Both the position numbers and the translations under genes were made by a program. The notes below the pieces were generated by a model. The model did not search any database. It saw only the letters and a list, made by a program, of their open reading frames with translations, and was not told the DNA's origin. From NCBI GenBank assembly GCA_017447005.1, contig JAFSOM010000436.1:1-8168 (forward strand): DNA of 8,168 nt, read 5' to 3'. Origin of the DNA: Oscillibacter sp. (GTDB lineage Bacteria > Bacillota > Clostridia > Oscillospirales > Oscillospiraceae). Shown in pieces: positions 1 through 6,577 of the stretch (its first letter is position 1; each line of letters opens with the position of its first letter).

Positions 1-534
1 GAAAAAATCAGGATTCCGCGCCAGCCGTCAGGACCGGAATATTTGCTTGTGGACGGCTACAACATCATTTTCGCGTGGGAGGATTTGAAAGGCGTCGCGC
101 TGGAAAATCTCGACGCCGCCCGCAAAATCCTGTGCGATTCCCTCTGCGACTACCAGTCCATGAGGGACTGCGTCGTAATCGCCGTGTTTGACGCCTACAA
201 GGTGAAAGGCAATCCCGGTTCGCATGAAGTCTACAACAATATTCACGTGGTCTACACAAAAGAGGCGGAGACCGCCGACGCGTATATTGAACGGGCCAGC
301 TACGAATTGTCGAAAGAAAACCGCGTCCGGGTGGCGACTTCCGACGGTCCCGAACAGTTGATTATATTAGGGCACGGGGCGTTGCGGGTATCGGCGTCGA
401 TGTTCCGGGAGGAGATGGAAGGGGCGAAAGTCCGCATTGCGGAACTGATAGCGAAAAACAACCGTCCGGCGCCGACGGGCGCGGTACGCGCCGCGCTGGA
501 GGCCGCCGTGAAACAGTCCGCCCCCGACGCCTGA
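1..534 (+). CDS. NYN-domain (YacP/PIN-like RNase) protein, C-terminal part, 5' truncated
   Basis: The frame is open from base 1 to the TGA at 532-534 (177 codons visible). A NYN domain starts at about residue 14. Its acidic residues sit where the family carries its metal-binding site: D18 in VDGYN, D64 in VFDAYK, E88/E90/D93 in the KEAETAD stretch, and D115 in ATSDG. NYN proteins are predicted or shown Mg-dependent RNases of the PIN-like fold; the Bacillus relative YacP/Rae1 cleaves ribosome-associated mRNA. TTG at 43-45 could be proposed as the start, but no ribosome binding site precedes it and codons 1-14 read smoothly into the domain as a basic, proline-containing linker (KIRIPRQPSGPEY). 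I therefore infer a larger protein beginning left of the window. From memory, clostridial TetM/EF-G-like translation GTPases carry very similar NYN tails. The last ~35 residues are alanine-rich and probably disordered. The domain call is firm; the GTPase fusion is inference. Confidence 0.85.
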   Translation, partial: EKIRIPRQPSGPEYLLVDGYNIIFAWEDLKGVALENLDAARKILCDSLCDYQSMRDCVVIAVFDAYKVKGNPGSHEVYNNIHVVYTKEAETADAYIERASYELSKENRVRVATSDGPEQLIILGHGALRVSASMFREEMEGAKVRIAELIAKNNRPAPTGAVRAALEAAVKQSAPDA

Positions 535-644
535 CGCGCCTTTTGCCGTCCGTCCGTTGCGAGGCCTTGACGCCTGACGGCGATTTCTCCGCGCCGGAAC
601 GCATAAAGCCGGAAATTTTCCACAAACTTTCCCCGAATGTTAAA

Positions 645-663
645 AACGCCCGCTGTGGGCGTT
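645..663 (-). other. Hairpin upstream of dacF, terminator-like when read leftward
   Basis: A perfect 7-bp inverted repeat (AACGCCC at 645-651, GGGCGTT at 657-663) encloses the 5-base loop GCTGT. On the plus strand no T-run follows. On the minus strand the 3' arm runs directly into a T-tract (plus-strand A642-A646), the arrangement of an intrinsic terminator for leftward transcription. It lies 20 bases before the dacF start, so in a dacF transcript starting upstream it would form a 5'-UTR stem. No leftward gene is visible to the right apart from ileS, which has its own downstream hairpin. The rest of the 535-683 gap holds no gene and no promoter I would defend. Confidence 0.35.
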
Positions 664-683
664 ATGCGATAGGGGGAAAGGGT

Positions 684-1880
684 ATGAAAAAACCGCTTGC
701 CGTACTGATGATAATCGTATCGCTATGCGGGATAACGGCTACGTCGTCCGCGACGGAATCCGCGCCGGACGCAACCGGGATTTTGCCGACCGTCGCCGCC
801 ACCGCCGAGGCCGCCGCGCTGGATATTAACGCGCCGTCCGTCATCCTCATGGAGAAGGAGACCGGCGCCATCTTATACGCCAAGGACGAGCACACGCAAC
901 GCGAACCCGCCAGCGTGACCAAAGTCATGACGATTCTGCTGACCATGGAGGCCATTGACAGCGGCGTGTTGTCCTATGACAGCGTCGTGACGGCGTCCGC
1001 GCACGCCAGTTCCATGGGCGGAAGCCAGATTTGGTTACGCGAGAACGAACAAATGACCGTGGAGGAAATGCTGAAAGCCGTCTGCGTGGTATCGGCGAAC
1101 GACTGCGCGGTCGCGTTGGGCGAACACCTTGCCGGAAGCGAGGAGGCGTTTGTAGAGCGCATGAACCGCCGCGCCAAGGAATTAGGCATGAACGATACGA
1201 CATTCCAGAACGCGACAGGACTTCCCGCCGTCGGGCACGTCACGTCCGCCTATGACATCGCGCTTATGAGCCGCGAGTTAATCTTGAATCATCCCGACAT
1301 CCGCAAGTTTACGACTATCTGGATGGACAGTCTGCGCGGCGGGACTTCCGTTTTGGTGAACACAAACAAACTTCTGCGCACGTTCGACGGCGCGACGGGG
1401 CTGAAAACCGGGTCCACCGCGAACGCCCGTTACTGCTTATCCGCCACCGCCGAACGCGACGGTATGGAGTTGATAGCGGTTATTCTAAAGGGCGAAACGT
1501 CGCAGACGCGCTTTCAGGACGCCCGGACGCTGTTAAGCTACGGCTTTTCGCACTACGCTTTGCGTTCGATTGAGCCGGAAACGCCCCCGCCGCCGATACC
1601 CGTCAAGTTAGGCGCCGCGGACGCCGTGGAAGTCGAGCCGGACGGGAGTTGCTTACTGTTGCTGGACAAGGACAAGGCGGCGGCGTTGCGTCAGGAAGTG
1701 ACGTTAGAGGAGACGCTGACGGCCCCCGTGGAGCGCGGGGAGCGCGTCGGGACGCTGACCGCTTACGCCGGAGATGAACTCGTCGCGGAAATTCCGCTCT
1801 TGACCGCGTCCGACGTGCCCCGCGTCACCTACGGACAAATGTTTATGCGTATTTTAAAAATGGCCTTCTTGGACGAGTAA
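684..1880 (+). CDS. dacF: D-alanyl-D-alanine carboxypeptidase, DacF-type (peptidase S11, class C PBP)
   Basis: A secreted penicillin-binding protein predicted to remove the terminal D-Ala from peptidoglycan pentapeptides outside the membrane, limiting cross-linking. The 398-residue product has all three transpeptidase-fold motifs: SVTK at 77-80 (nucleophile S77), SAN at 137-139 and KTG at 241-243. A signal peptide spans about residues 1-24 (MKKPLAVLMIIVSLCGITA), followed by an Ala-rich stretch. The catalytic domain covers about 46-290. A proline-rich hinge (PETPPPPIP, 298-306) leads to a beta-rich PBP5_C-like domain (about 307-375) and a short amphipathic tail (MFMRILKMAF), a plausible membrane-edge anchor. 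The segment MGGSQIWL...MTVEEMLK...GSEEAFV closely resembles B. subtilis DacF as I remember it. ATG 684 is chosen because the purine-rich AGGGGGAAAGG at 671-681 precedes it and the signal peptide begins there; the frame is open back to 543, but that extension encodes no secretion signal. DacF versus another S11 paralogue is a family-level choice. The gene ends with TAA before a strong terminator. Confidence 0.93.
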   Translation: MKKPLAVLMIIVSLCGITATSSATESAPDATGILPTVAATAEAAALDINAPSVILMEKETGAILYAKDEHTQREPASVTKVMTILLTMEAIDSGVLSYDSVVTASAHASSMGGSQIWLRENEQMTVEEMLKAVCVVSANDCAVALGEHLAGSEEAFVERMNRRAKELGMNDTTFQNATGLPAVGHVTSAYDIALMSRELILNHPDIRKFTTIWMDSLRGGTSVLVNTNKLLRTFDGATGLKTGSTANARYCLSATAERDGMELIAVILKGETSQTRFQDARTLLSYGFSHYALRSIEPETPPPPIPVKLGAADAVEVEPDGSCLLLLDKDKAAALRQEVTLEETLTAPVERGERVGTLTAYAGDELVAEIPLLTASDVPRVTYGQMFMRILKMAFLDE

Positions 1881-1886
1881 ACAATA

Positions 1887-1923
1887 ACGCCTCTCCCGTT
1901 AGGCGCGGGAGGGGCGTCTTTTT
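1887..1923 (+). terminator. Intrinsic terminator of dacF
   Basis: A 12-bp stem (1887-1898 pairing with 1906-1917, one T-G wobble) with a 7-base loop (TTAGGCG) is followed by C and five T (1919-1923). It starts 7 bases after the dacF stop. Read on the minus strand, the same hairpin lies 32 bases past the ileS stop but is followed only by TATTGTTT. It may therefore also help end ileS transcripts, though less convincingly. Confidence 0.9.
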
Positions 1924-1948
1924 GGAATCGGAGGGGATACTTTCGCGC

Positions 1949-4759
1949 TCAGGCTTCCATTCTAGCGATAACCGCCGCGCAACGCGGGCATAACGTCGGA
2001 TACGCCGCGACGCTTCCGACTGTCGGGAGTTGTTTCCAGCAACGTTCGCACTTGGCGCCGTCGGCGGATTCCACGACGACCCGCACGCCGTCCACGGGCG
2101 TTTCGGCGCCGCTCTCGTACAGCGCCGCGTCGTCCGACACGCGCACGCCGGAGACGATGAACAAATCCGCCAGTTCGTCAAGCGTGAACCGCTTTAGCGT
2201 CTCGGCGAGGTTGTCCGCGCCGCCGCCCCGCGCTAAGACAACATTCGCCTCTAACGCCTTGCCAATCTTTTTGGCGGCGCGGGCGGTCTCCAGCGCGGCG
2301 TTGACGCCGTCGCGCAGTTGAACCGCAACGCCCCAGCCCGTCATATCGGCGTCGGAAAGCGCGTAAGCCGTAAACGGGCGGTTGCGGTCGTTGAACACGA
2401 CGTTCTCCGTATCGTCGGCGGACTTGTGCGGCATGGCCTGCCAGATTTCGTCGGCGGTAAAGCAGACAATCGGCGCCATAATCTTTGTGAGCGTGTCGAG
2501 AATCAGATACAGCGCGGTTTGGGCGCTACGCCGCGCTTCGCCGTCCCGGTCTTCGCAGTAGAGACGGTCTTTGATGATGTCAAGGTAGAAGTTGCTCATG
2601 TCCACGACGCAGAAATCATTCACGGCGTGGGTAATGACAAGGAACTCGTAATCGTTATAGGCCTGTTCGCAACGTTCCATTAAAGCGTTGAGTTTTGTCA
2701 CGGCCCAGCGGTCAAGGGCTTGCATTTTGTCGGGCGGCGTGAGGTTGTCGGGGTTGAAGCCGTCCAGATTGCCCAGACAGTACCGCGCCGTATTGCGGAA
2801 TTTCAGGTAGTTTTGCGACAACTGCTTGAAAATCGCGTCGGAGCAACGCACGTCGGCATGATAATCGGCGGACGCGGCCCACAGACGCAGTAAGTCCGCG
2901 CCGTACTTGTTGAAAATCTCGTAGGGGTCCATGCCGTTCCCGAGGGACTTGTGCATAGCCTTCCCTTCGCCGTCGACCGTCCAGCCGTGCGTGACGCATT
3001 CTTTGAAGGGCGCGCCGTTGCCGAACGCCCCGACAGCCGTCAGCAGGGACGACTGGAACCAGCCGCGGTACTGGTCAAGGCCTTCCAGATACATGTCGGC
3101 GGGCCAGAAGCCTTGGTCGCGTTTCATGGAGGCGAAATGCGTGGAGCCGGAATCGAACCAGCCGTCAAGGGTATCTTCCTCTTGGTCAAATCCGGTGGAG
3201 CCGCCGCAGTGCGGACAGGCGAAGCCTTGCGGGAGAATGTCGGCGGCGTCGCGCTCAAACCACGCGTTGGAGCCTTCCTTCTCGAACAGCGCGGAAACGG
3301 CGGCAATCGTTTCGGGCGTACAGACGGGTTTCCCGCAGTCGCGGCAGTAAAAGACCGGAATCGGCAGGCCCCACTTTCTTTGACGCGAAATGCACCAGTC
3401 GGAACGCTCCCGAATCATGGCCTTCATGCGCTCAATACCCCACTCGGGCACCCAGCGGACGCTATCGCAGGCGTCGCAGGCCTCCTCCTTGAACGCGTCC
3501 ACGGAGCAGAACCATTGCGGCGTAGCGCGGAAAATGATAGGCCCTTTACAACGCCAGCAGTGCGGATAGCTATGCACAATCTCTTCCGACGCGAACAGCA
3601 TGCCGCTTTCCTTCATGTCGGCGAGAATCACGGGGTTGGATTCCTCCGTAGACAGTCCGGCGTACTTCCCGGCGTACTCGGTATGGCGTCCTTGGTCGTC
3701 CACGGGCACCACCATTTCCATCCCGTAGCGGCGACAGGTCTGATAGTCGTCGGCGCCGAATCCGGGGGCCGTGTGCACGCAGCCGGTACCGGAATCCATG
3801 GTCACGTAGTCGGCCAGCAAGAGACGCGACGTTTTCGGCAAAAACGGATGGTCGGCGAGCATATTCTCAAAGAACGCTCCCGGATGCGTTTCCGTGACGC
3901 TGTACTCGTCGATACCCGCCACGCCCATGACCTTTTCGACCAGCGCCTCCGCCATGATATAAGTCTCTCCGTTGCCGGCCTTGACGAGCGCGTAAGTCTC
4001 CGACGGGTGAAGCGCGATAGCGAGGTTACCCGGAAGCGTCCAGATAGTCGTCGTCCAAATCACAAAGAAGAGTTTCGACTTGTCCATGCCGGGGAGTTTG
4101 CCCAAATCGTCATTCATGGGGAACTTGACATAGACCGTCGTGCAGGGGTCGTCCTGATACTCAATCTCGGCCTCCGCTAAGGCGGTTTCGTCGTTCGGGC
4201 ACCAGTAGACGGGCTTTAACCCCTTGTAGATATAGCCCTTGCGGTACATCTCCCCGAATACCTTGACCTCCTCCGCCTCGAACCCGGGCGACATCGTCAA
4301 ATAGGGGTGTTCCCAGTCGCCGATAACGCCCATTCTCTGGAAGCCTTCGCTCTGCACGTCCACGTAATGCGCGGCGAACTCGTGACAGGCCGAGCGAAAT
4401 TCCGGTACGCTCATCGCCTTGCGGTTGAGGCGGTTCTGTTTGATAATCGCGGATTCAATGGGCATGCCGTGGTTGTCCCAGCCGGGGATATAGGGCGTGT
4501 AATAGCCGCTCATGGCCTTGGAACGGATGATAATATCTTTCAGGGACTTATTGAGCGCGTGACCCATATGCAGGGCGCCGTTGGAGAAGGGCGGGCCGTC
4601 GTGCAGACTGAAACGCGGCTTGCCCTCATTCTTTTTCAAGAGCGTGTTGTACACGTCAATTTTTTTCCAACGCTCCAGCATTTGCGGCTCGCGTTTGGGC
4701 AGTCCGGCCCGCATGGGAAATTCGGTTTTCGGCAGATTGATGGTCTTGTTGTAGTCCAT
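1949..4759 (-). CDS. ileS: Isoleucyl-tRNA synthetase
   Basis: A cytoplasmic class I aminoacyl-tRNA synthetase that charges tRNA-Ile with isoleucine using ATP and hydrolyses mischarged Val-tRNA. The product is 936 residues, a normal bacterial length. Visible parts in order: HMGH (HIGH signature, 64-67); the editing domain with the WTTTIWTLPGN segment (about 235-245) and GTGCVHTAPGFGADDY (325-340); DTLDGWFDSGSTHF (529-542); the KMSKS-loop equivalent AMHKS (601-605); the anticodon-binding region (about 680-830); and a C-terminal zinc ribbon with Cys pairs 904/907 and 924/927. Extra CxxC pairs occur mid-protein (CWRC, CRDC, CPHC). Start choice: the frame allows ATG at 4763-4765, but AGGAGG (4772 to 4767 on the minus strand) ends one base before it. 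The second ATG (4757-4759) has a 7-base spacing and gives the usual family N-terminus MDYNKTINLPKTEFPMR. The gene is convergent with dacF and controlled by the T-box leader upstream. Confidence 0.98.
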   Translation of the reverse strand: MDYNKTINLPKTEFPMRAGLPKREPQMLERWKKIDVYNTLLKKNEGKPRFSLHDGPPFSNGALHMGHALNKSLKDIIIRSKAMSGYYTPYIPGWDNHGMPIESAIIKQNRLNRKAMSVPEFRSACHEFAAHYVDVQSEGFQRMGVIGDWEHPYLTMSPGFEAEEVKVFGEMYRKGYIYKGLKPVYWCPNDETALAEAEIEYQDDPCTTVYVKFPMNDDLGKLPGMDKSKLFFVIWTTTIWTLPGNLAIALHPSETYALVKAGNGETYIMAEALVEKVMGVAGIDEYSVTETHPGAFFENMLADHPFLPKTSRLLLADYVTMDSGTGCVHTAPGFGADDYQTCRRYGMEMVVPVDDQGRHTEYAGKYAGLSTEESNPVILADMKESGMLFASEEIVHSYPHCWRCKGPIIFRATPQWFCSVDAFKEEACDACDSVRWVPEWGIERMKAMIRERSDWCISRQRKWGLPIPVFYCRDCGKPVCTPETIAAVSALFEKEGSNAWFERDAADILPQGFACPHCGGSTGFDQEEDTLDGWFDSGSTHFASMKRDQGFWPADMYLEGLDQYRGWFQSSLLTAVGAFGNGAPFKECVTHGWTVDGEGKAMHKSLGNGMDPYEIFNKYGADLLRLWAASADYHADVRCSDAIFKQLSQNYLKFRNTARYCLGNLDGFNPDNLTPPDKMQALDRWAVTKLNALMERCEQAYNDYEFLVITHAVNDFCVVDMSNFYLDIIKDRLYCEDRDGEARRSAQTALYLILDTLTKIMAPIVCFTADEIWQAMPHKSADDTENVVFNDRNRPFTAYALSDADMTGWGVAVQLRDGVNAALETARAAKKIGKALEANVVLARGGGADNLAETLKRFTLDELADLFIVSGVRVSDDAALYESGAETPVDGVRVVVESADGAKCERCWKQLPTVGSVAAYPTLCPRCAAVIARMEA

Positions 4760-4783
4760 GTTCATTCCTCCTGTGGCGATATG

Positions 4784-4822
4784 AAAACGCCCCGTCTCCG
4801 AATCATAAAAGGAGACAGGGCG
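4784..4822 (-). terminator. Attenuator terminator of the ileS T-box leader
   Basis: On the minus strand, CGCCCTGTCTCC (4822 to 4811) pairs with GGAGACGGGGCG (4799 to 4788): 12 bp with one wobble and an 11-base loop, then TTTT (4787 to 4784). It sits 24 bases before the ileS start codon. The 5' arm overlaps the sequence CGACGCC (4825 to 4819) that forms the 3' arm of the antiterminator, so the two structures exclude one another, as in a T-box switch. Confidence 0.92.
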
Positions 4823-5152
4823 TCGTTTACGCTCTGCGGTACCACTCCGTTTGTCGACGCCTCACGGCGGCGGCCTCTCATGCCCGCGAAACGGATTCCG
4901 CGCCGACGGCGTAAAATCCCCTGACGGGCCGACGCTCTAACGCTCGTCATGCGTCCGGGCCTACTCGCGCCGCGATTCCGTGTCCGATGGGCGGTCAAAC
5001 GTCAATTGGCGACCGATAGCCGATTGACGCCGGATTCGCGGCGGTTTCAGCGGGAAGCTCAAGGGTGATATTCTCCAGTCAGTCCGGGCCGCCTCGCACC
5101 GTGACGGCGGCTCTCTGCGCCGGAACTTGACAGGATACTTGTCCCTGTCCGC
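4784..5152 (-). promoter_or_regulatory. T-box leader (tRNA-Ile sensing riboswitch) of ileS
   Basis: A T-box binds a cognate tRNA and lets transcription continue only when that tRNA is uncharged. On the minus strand: stem I spans about 5152 to 5050, with the AGTA element on the 5' side of the specifier loop, the AGAGAG motif followed by GCCGCC, the matching GGTGCGAGGCGGC segment, and GAATATCACC on the 3' side, in which ATC (5069 to 5067) is the Ile specifier codon. GCGAGTAGGC and GCGTTAGAGCG downstream resemble the conserved linker/stem II-III elements. The T-box core AGTGGTACCGC (4846 to 4836) contains TGGT, complementary to the ACCA end of tRNA-Ile. GGCGTCG (4861 to 4855) pairs with CGACGCC (4825 to 4819) as the antiterminator, competing with the terminator. 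The specifier agrees with the gene downstream. Stem boundaries were hand-folded and are approximate. Confidence 0.95.
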
Positions 5153-5212
5153 GCCTGTGGGTTGTGGGTTGATTGTCATAAAAAAGGGGCGTCCGATACC
5201 AGCCGGATGTTA

Positions 5213-5370
5213 TCCAATGTCATTAACTTTACGAAGCCCCCCTAAATCCCCCCTTTCAGGGGGGACTTGCCGGGACTGGAAAGCGTTTTCAAGTCCGGTT
5301 CCCCCGCCCCTGAAAGGGGAGGGGGACAGGGGGAGGGGTTCAAAACGCTCTTTAAGTTCATGACATTAGA
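5213..5370. repeat. Palindromic intergenic repeat element 1 (MITE/REP-like)
   Basis: The outer inverted arms are 5213-5231 and 5352-5370 (16 of 19 positions complementary, core AATGTCAT/ATGACATT). Inside lie a second arm pair (5281-5292 with 5339-5350, 10 of 12, core AGCGTTTT/AAAACGCT) and two C/G-run hairpins: CCCCCC/GGGGGG at 5248-5264 and a longer one at 5300-5326 (CCCCC, G-A mismatch, CCCCT, loop GAA). The base composition is extreme and no open frame here looks like a real protein. Such palindromes are typical of dispersed non-coding repeats, but no transposase or clear target duplication is visible, so the type is inferred. It lies between the ileS promoter and the T-box. Confidence 0.7.
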
Positions 5371-5371
5371 C

Positions 5372-5448
5372 GTTACCGGGTCGCCGGAATCCCCGCAAAC
5401 AGCCCCCCTTATTAGGGGGGCCATATCAAGGGGACATCTCCCGGTTAC
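5372..5448. repeat. Palindromic intergenic repeat element 2, nested hairpin
   Basis: Three nested inverted pairs share one centre: GTTACCGGG (5372-5380) with CCCGGTTAC (5440-5448), 8 of 9; TCCCC (5390-5394) with GGGGA (5430-5434); and a perfect 8-bp GCCCCCCT/AGGGGGGC (5402-5409, 5414-5421) around the loop TATT. Together they would fold into one long interrupted hairpin in either strand. It abuts element 1 and begins only about 5 bases after the predicted leftward transcription start, so it would form the very 5' end of the ileS leader RNA. Confidence 0.65.
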
Positions 5449-5459
5449 GGGATGGCGCT

Positions 5460-5487
5460 ATTATATAATGTCTTTCCGGTTTGTCAA
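5460..5487 (-). promoter_or_regulatory. Sigma-A type promoter toward ileS
   Basis: On the minus strand, TTGACA (5487 to 5482) and TATAAT (5465 to 5460) are both perfect consensus hexamers with a 16-bp spacer. Transcription would start near 5453 and run left through both palindromic elements into the T-box and ileS, giving a leader of about 690 bases. I found no comparable promoter closer to T-box stem I. The spacer is one base shorter than optimal. This is the best sigma-A match I saw in the window. Confidence 0.8.
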
Positions 5488-5519
5488 GGTTTTTTTCGCG
5501 GATTTTCCGAAATTTTTCA

Positions 5520-5548
5520 TTGCCCCGCGACGGGCGGCATGGTATAAT
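5520..5548 (+). promoter_or_regulatory. Sigma-A type promoter of dapF, extended -10
   Basis: TTGCCC (5520-5525, 4 of 6 consensus) and a perfect TATAAT (5543-5548) are 17 bp apart, and TGG directly before the -10 gives the extended TGnTATAAT form. The start would be near 5555, leaving a very short leader that contains only the ribosome binding site. The promoter is divergent from the ileS promoter, with 32 bases between the two -35 boxes. Confidence 0.82.
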
Positions 5549-5569
5549 AGGCGTAAGGGAGGCGGCGAT

Positions 5570-6409
5570 ATGCGATTCTGGAAAATGAACGGCGCGGGCA
5601 ATGACTTCATCATCCTGAACAATCTGGAGGAGCGTCTGAGCGCGGACGACTTCCCGCGCCTTGCGCGGACGTTATGCGAACGACATCTTTCGATAGGCGC
5701 CGACGGACTGATGATAATCGACGCGCCGACGACGGACGCCGATTTCCGTATGCTCTTCTATAACGCGGACGGCAGTCTGGGGGAGATGTGCGGCAACGGG
5801 GCGCGGTGCGTCTGTCGGTACGGTTACGAGACGGGCCTTGCCGGGGAGCGTCAGACGATAGAGACGACCGCCGGACTGGTCACGGGCGAACGCGTGAACA
5901 AACGTCAGTACAAAGTGCGCCTGAATGACCCGTCTGTGATGGACTTGGAGCGCGTCGTGGAATTAGACGGTCGGAAGTGGACGTGCGCGTATGTGGAGTT
6001 AGGCGTTCCCGGACTTCCGCACGCGGTTATAGAATATCCCGGACTGCGCGGCGCCGACGAAAACGCCTTACGCGAACTCGGACGCGCTTTCCGCTGGCAT
6101 CAGTCCTTCCCGAAGGGAGCGAACGTGAACTTTTACGAGCTGACGGGGCCGGATACGTTCTACGAGCGTACCTTTGAACGCGGCGTGGAGGATTTCACCT
6201 ACGCCTGCGGCACGGGCACGGCGTCGGTGGCGTCGGTTCTGACGTTGCGCGGACGGGCGTCCGGGAAGCGTATCCGCGCCGACATGACCGGAGGAACGCT
6301 TTACATGGACGTGGAGCGCGCCGGGAATCAAATTACGGGCTTATATTTGACCGGGCCGACGAATATCGTGGCGACGGGAGAGGTACGCGACGAAACCTTG
6401 TTCGCGTAA
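5570..6409 (+). CDS. dapF: Diaminopimelate epimerase
   Basis: A cytoplasmic, cofactor-independent racemase-type enzyme converting LL- to meso-2,6-diaminopimelate, the precursor of lysine and of the peptidoglycan cross-linking residue. The 279-residue product has the usual length and both halves of the two-fold fold. The N-terminus MRFWKMNGAGNDFI is characteristic. The first catalytic cysteine is C74 in MCGNGARC and the second is C213 in ACGTGTASV (most relatives have ACGTGA). Substrate-contact segments PKGANVNFYE (181-190) and FERG (202-205) are present. ATG 5570 is chosen because GGGAGG (5557-5562) lies 7 bases before it, the promoter TATAAT ends at 5548, and the family's N-terminus begins exactly there; the frame stays open upstream to 5267, but that part lies in repeat DNA and before the promoter. 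It appears to be a single-gene unit, followed by repeats rather than a canonical T-tailed terminator. Confidence 0.97.
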   Translation: MRFWKMNGAGNDFIILNNLEERLSADDFPRLARTLCERHLSIGADGLMIIDAPTTDADFRMLFYNADGSLGEMCGNGARCVCRYGYETGLAGERQTIETTAGLVTGERVNKRQYKVRLNDPSVMDLERVVELDGRKWTCAYVELGVPGLPHAVIEYPGLRGADENALRELGRAFRWHQSFPKGANVNFYELTGPDTFYERTFERGVEDFTYACGTGTASVASVLTLRGRASGKRIRADMTGGTLYMDVERAGNQITGLYLTGPTNIVATGEVRDETLFA

Positions 6410-6413
6410 GGCG

Positions 6414-6522
6414 CGGAATAAAACTTCCCCTAATGCGGCGCTGTGCGCTCTGTTCCCCGCGCCGGATAAAACTTGCCCTCATCCGGCGCTGCGCGCCACC
6501 TTCCCCCGTAAACGGGGGAAGG
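6414..6522. repeat. Two tandem copies of a palindromic intergenic repeat
   Basis: The segment 6416-6461 repeats at 6464-6509 with a 48-base offset; hand alignment gives 34 identities in 46 positions, including shared ATAAAACTT and CGGCGCTG. The second copy continues into a perfect 10-bp hairpin (CCTTCCCCCG 6499-6508, loop TAAA, CGGGGGAAGG 6513-6522). The first copy is degenerate and lacks the hairpin. The element begins five bases after the dapF stop; the hairpin has no T-run after it, so it is a poor intrinsic terminator but could still protect the 3' end of the dapF message. Bases 6523-6577 between the repeats hold nothing I recognise. Confidence 0.7.
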
Positions 6523-6577
6523 CCAAACTTGCAAGCGTAATCGTTTCATTTCCGCGCAAACTTTCCGGGGGTGCGAC

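Noticed and set aside
526..579. Direct repeat GACGCCTGACG at 526-536 and 569-579
   Set aside because: An 11-base GC-rich match that includes the end of a coding region; likely chance.
543..683. Upstream extension of dacF by 47 codons
   Set aside because: It would put the signal peptide inside the protein; the start at 684 has a ribosome binding site and a proper secretion signal.
2951..4180. Long 409-codon plus-strand open frame
   Set aside because: It lies entirely antisense to ileS, has no recognisable domain and no ribosome binding site. It is a by-product of GC-rich codon usage on the other strand; the same holds for 4307-4924.
5181..5202. Minus-strand T6 run upstream of the T-box as a terminator
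   Set aside because: The only nearby stem is a 4-bp TCCG/CGGA hairpin set six bases before the T-run; a longer pairing needs a loop of more than 40 bases. Too weak to call.
5242..5424. 60-codon minus-strand frame in the ileS leader, possible leader peptide
   Set aside because: It has no ribosome binding site, the content is low-complexity proline/glycine/leucine from the C/G-run hairpins, and the T-box already explains regulation.
5267..5569. Upstream extension of dapF by 101 codons
   Set aside because: It runs through repeat DNA and lies ahead of the promoter TATAAT at 5543; the DapF N-terminus begins exactly at 5570.
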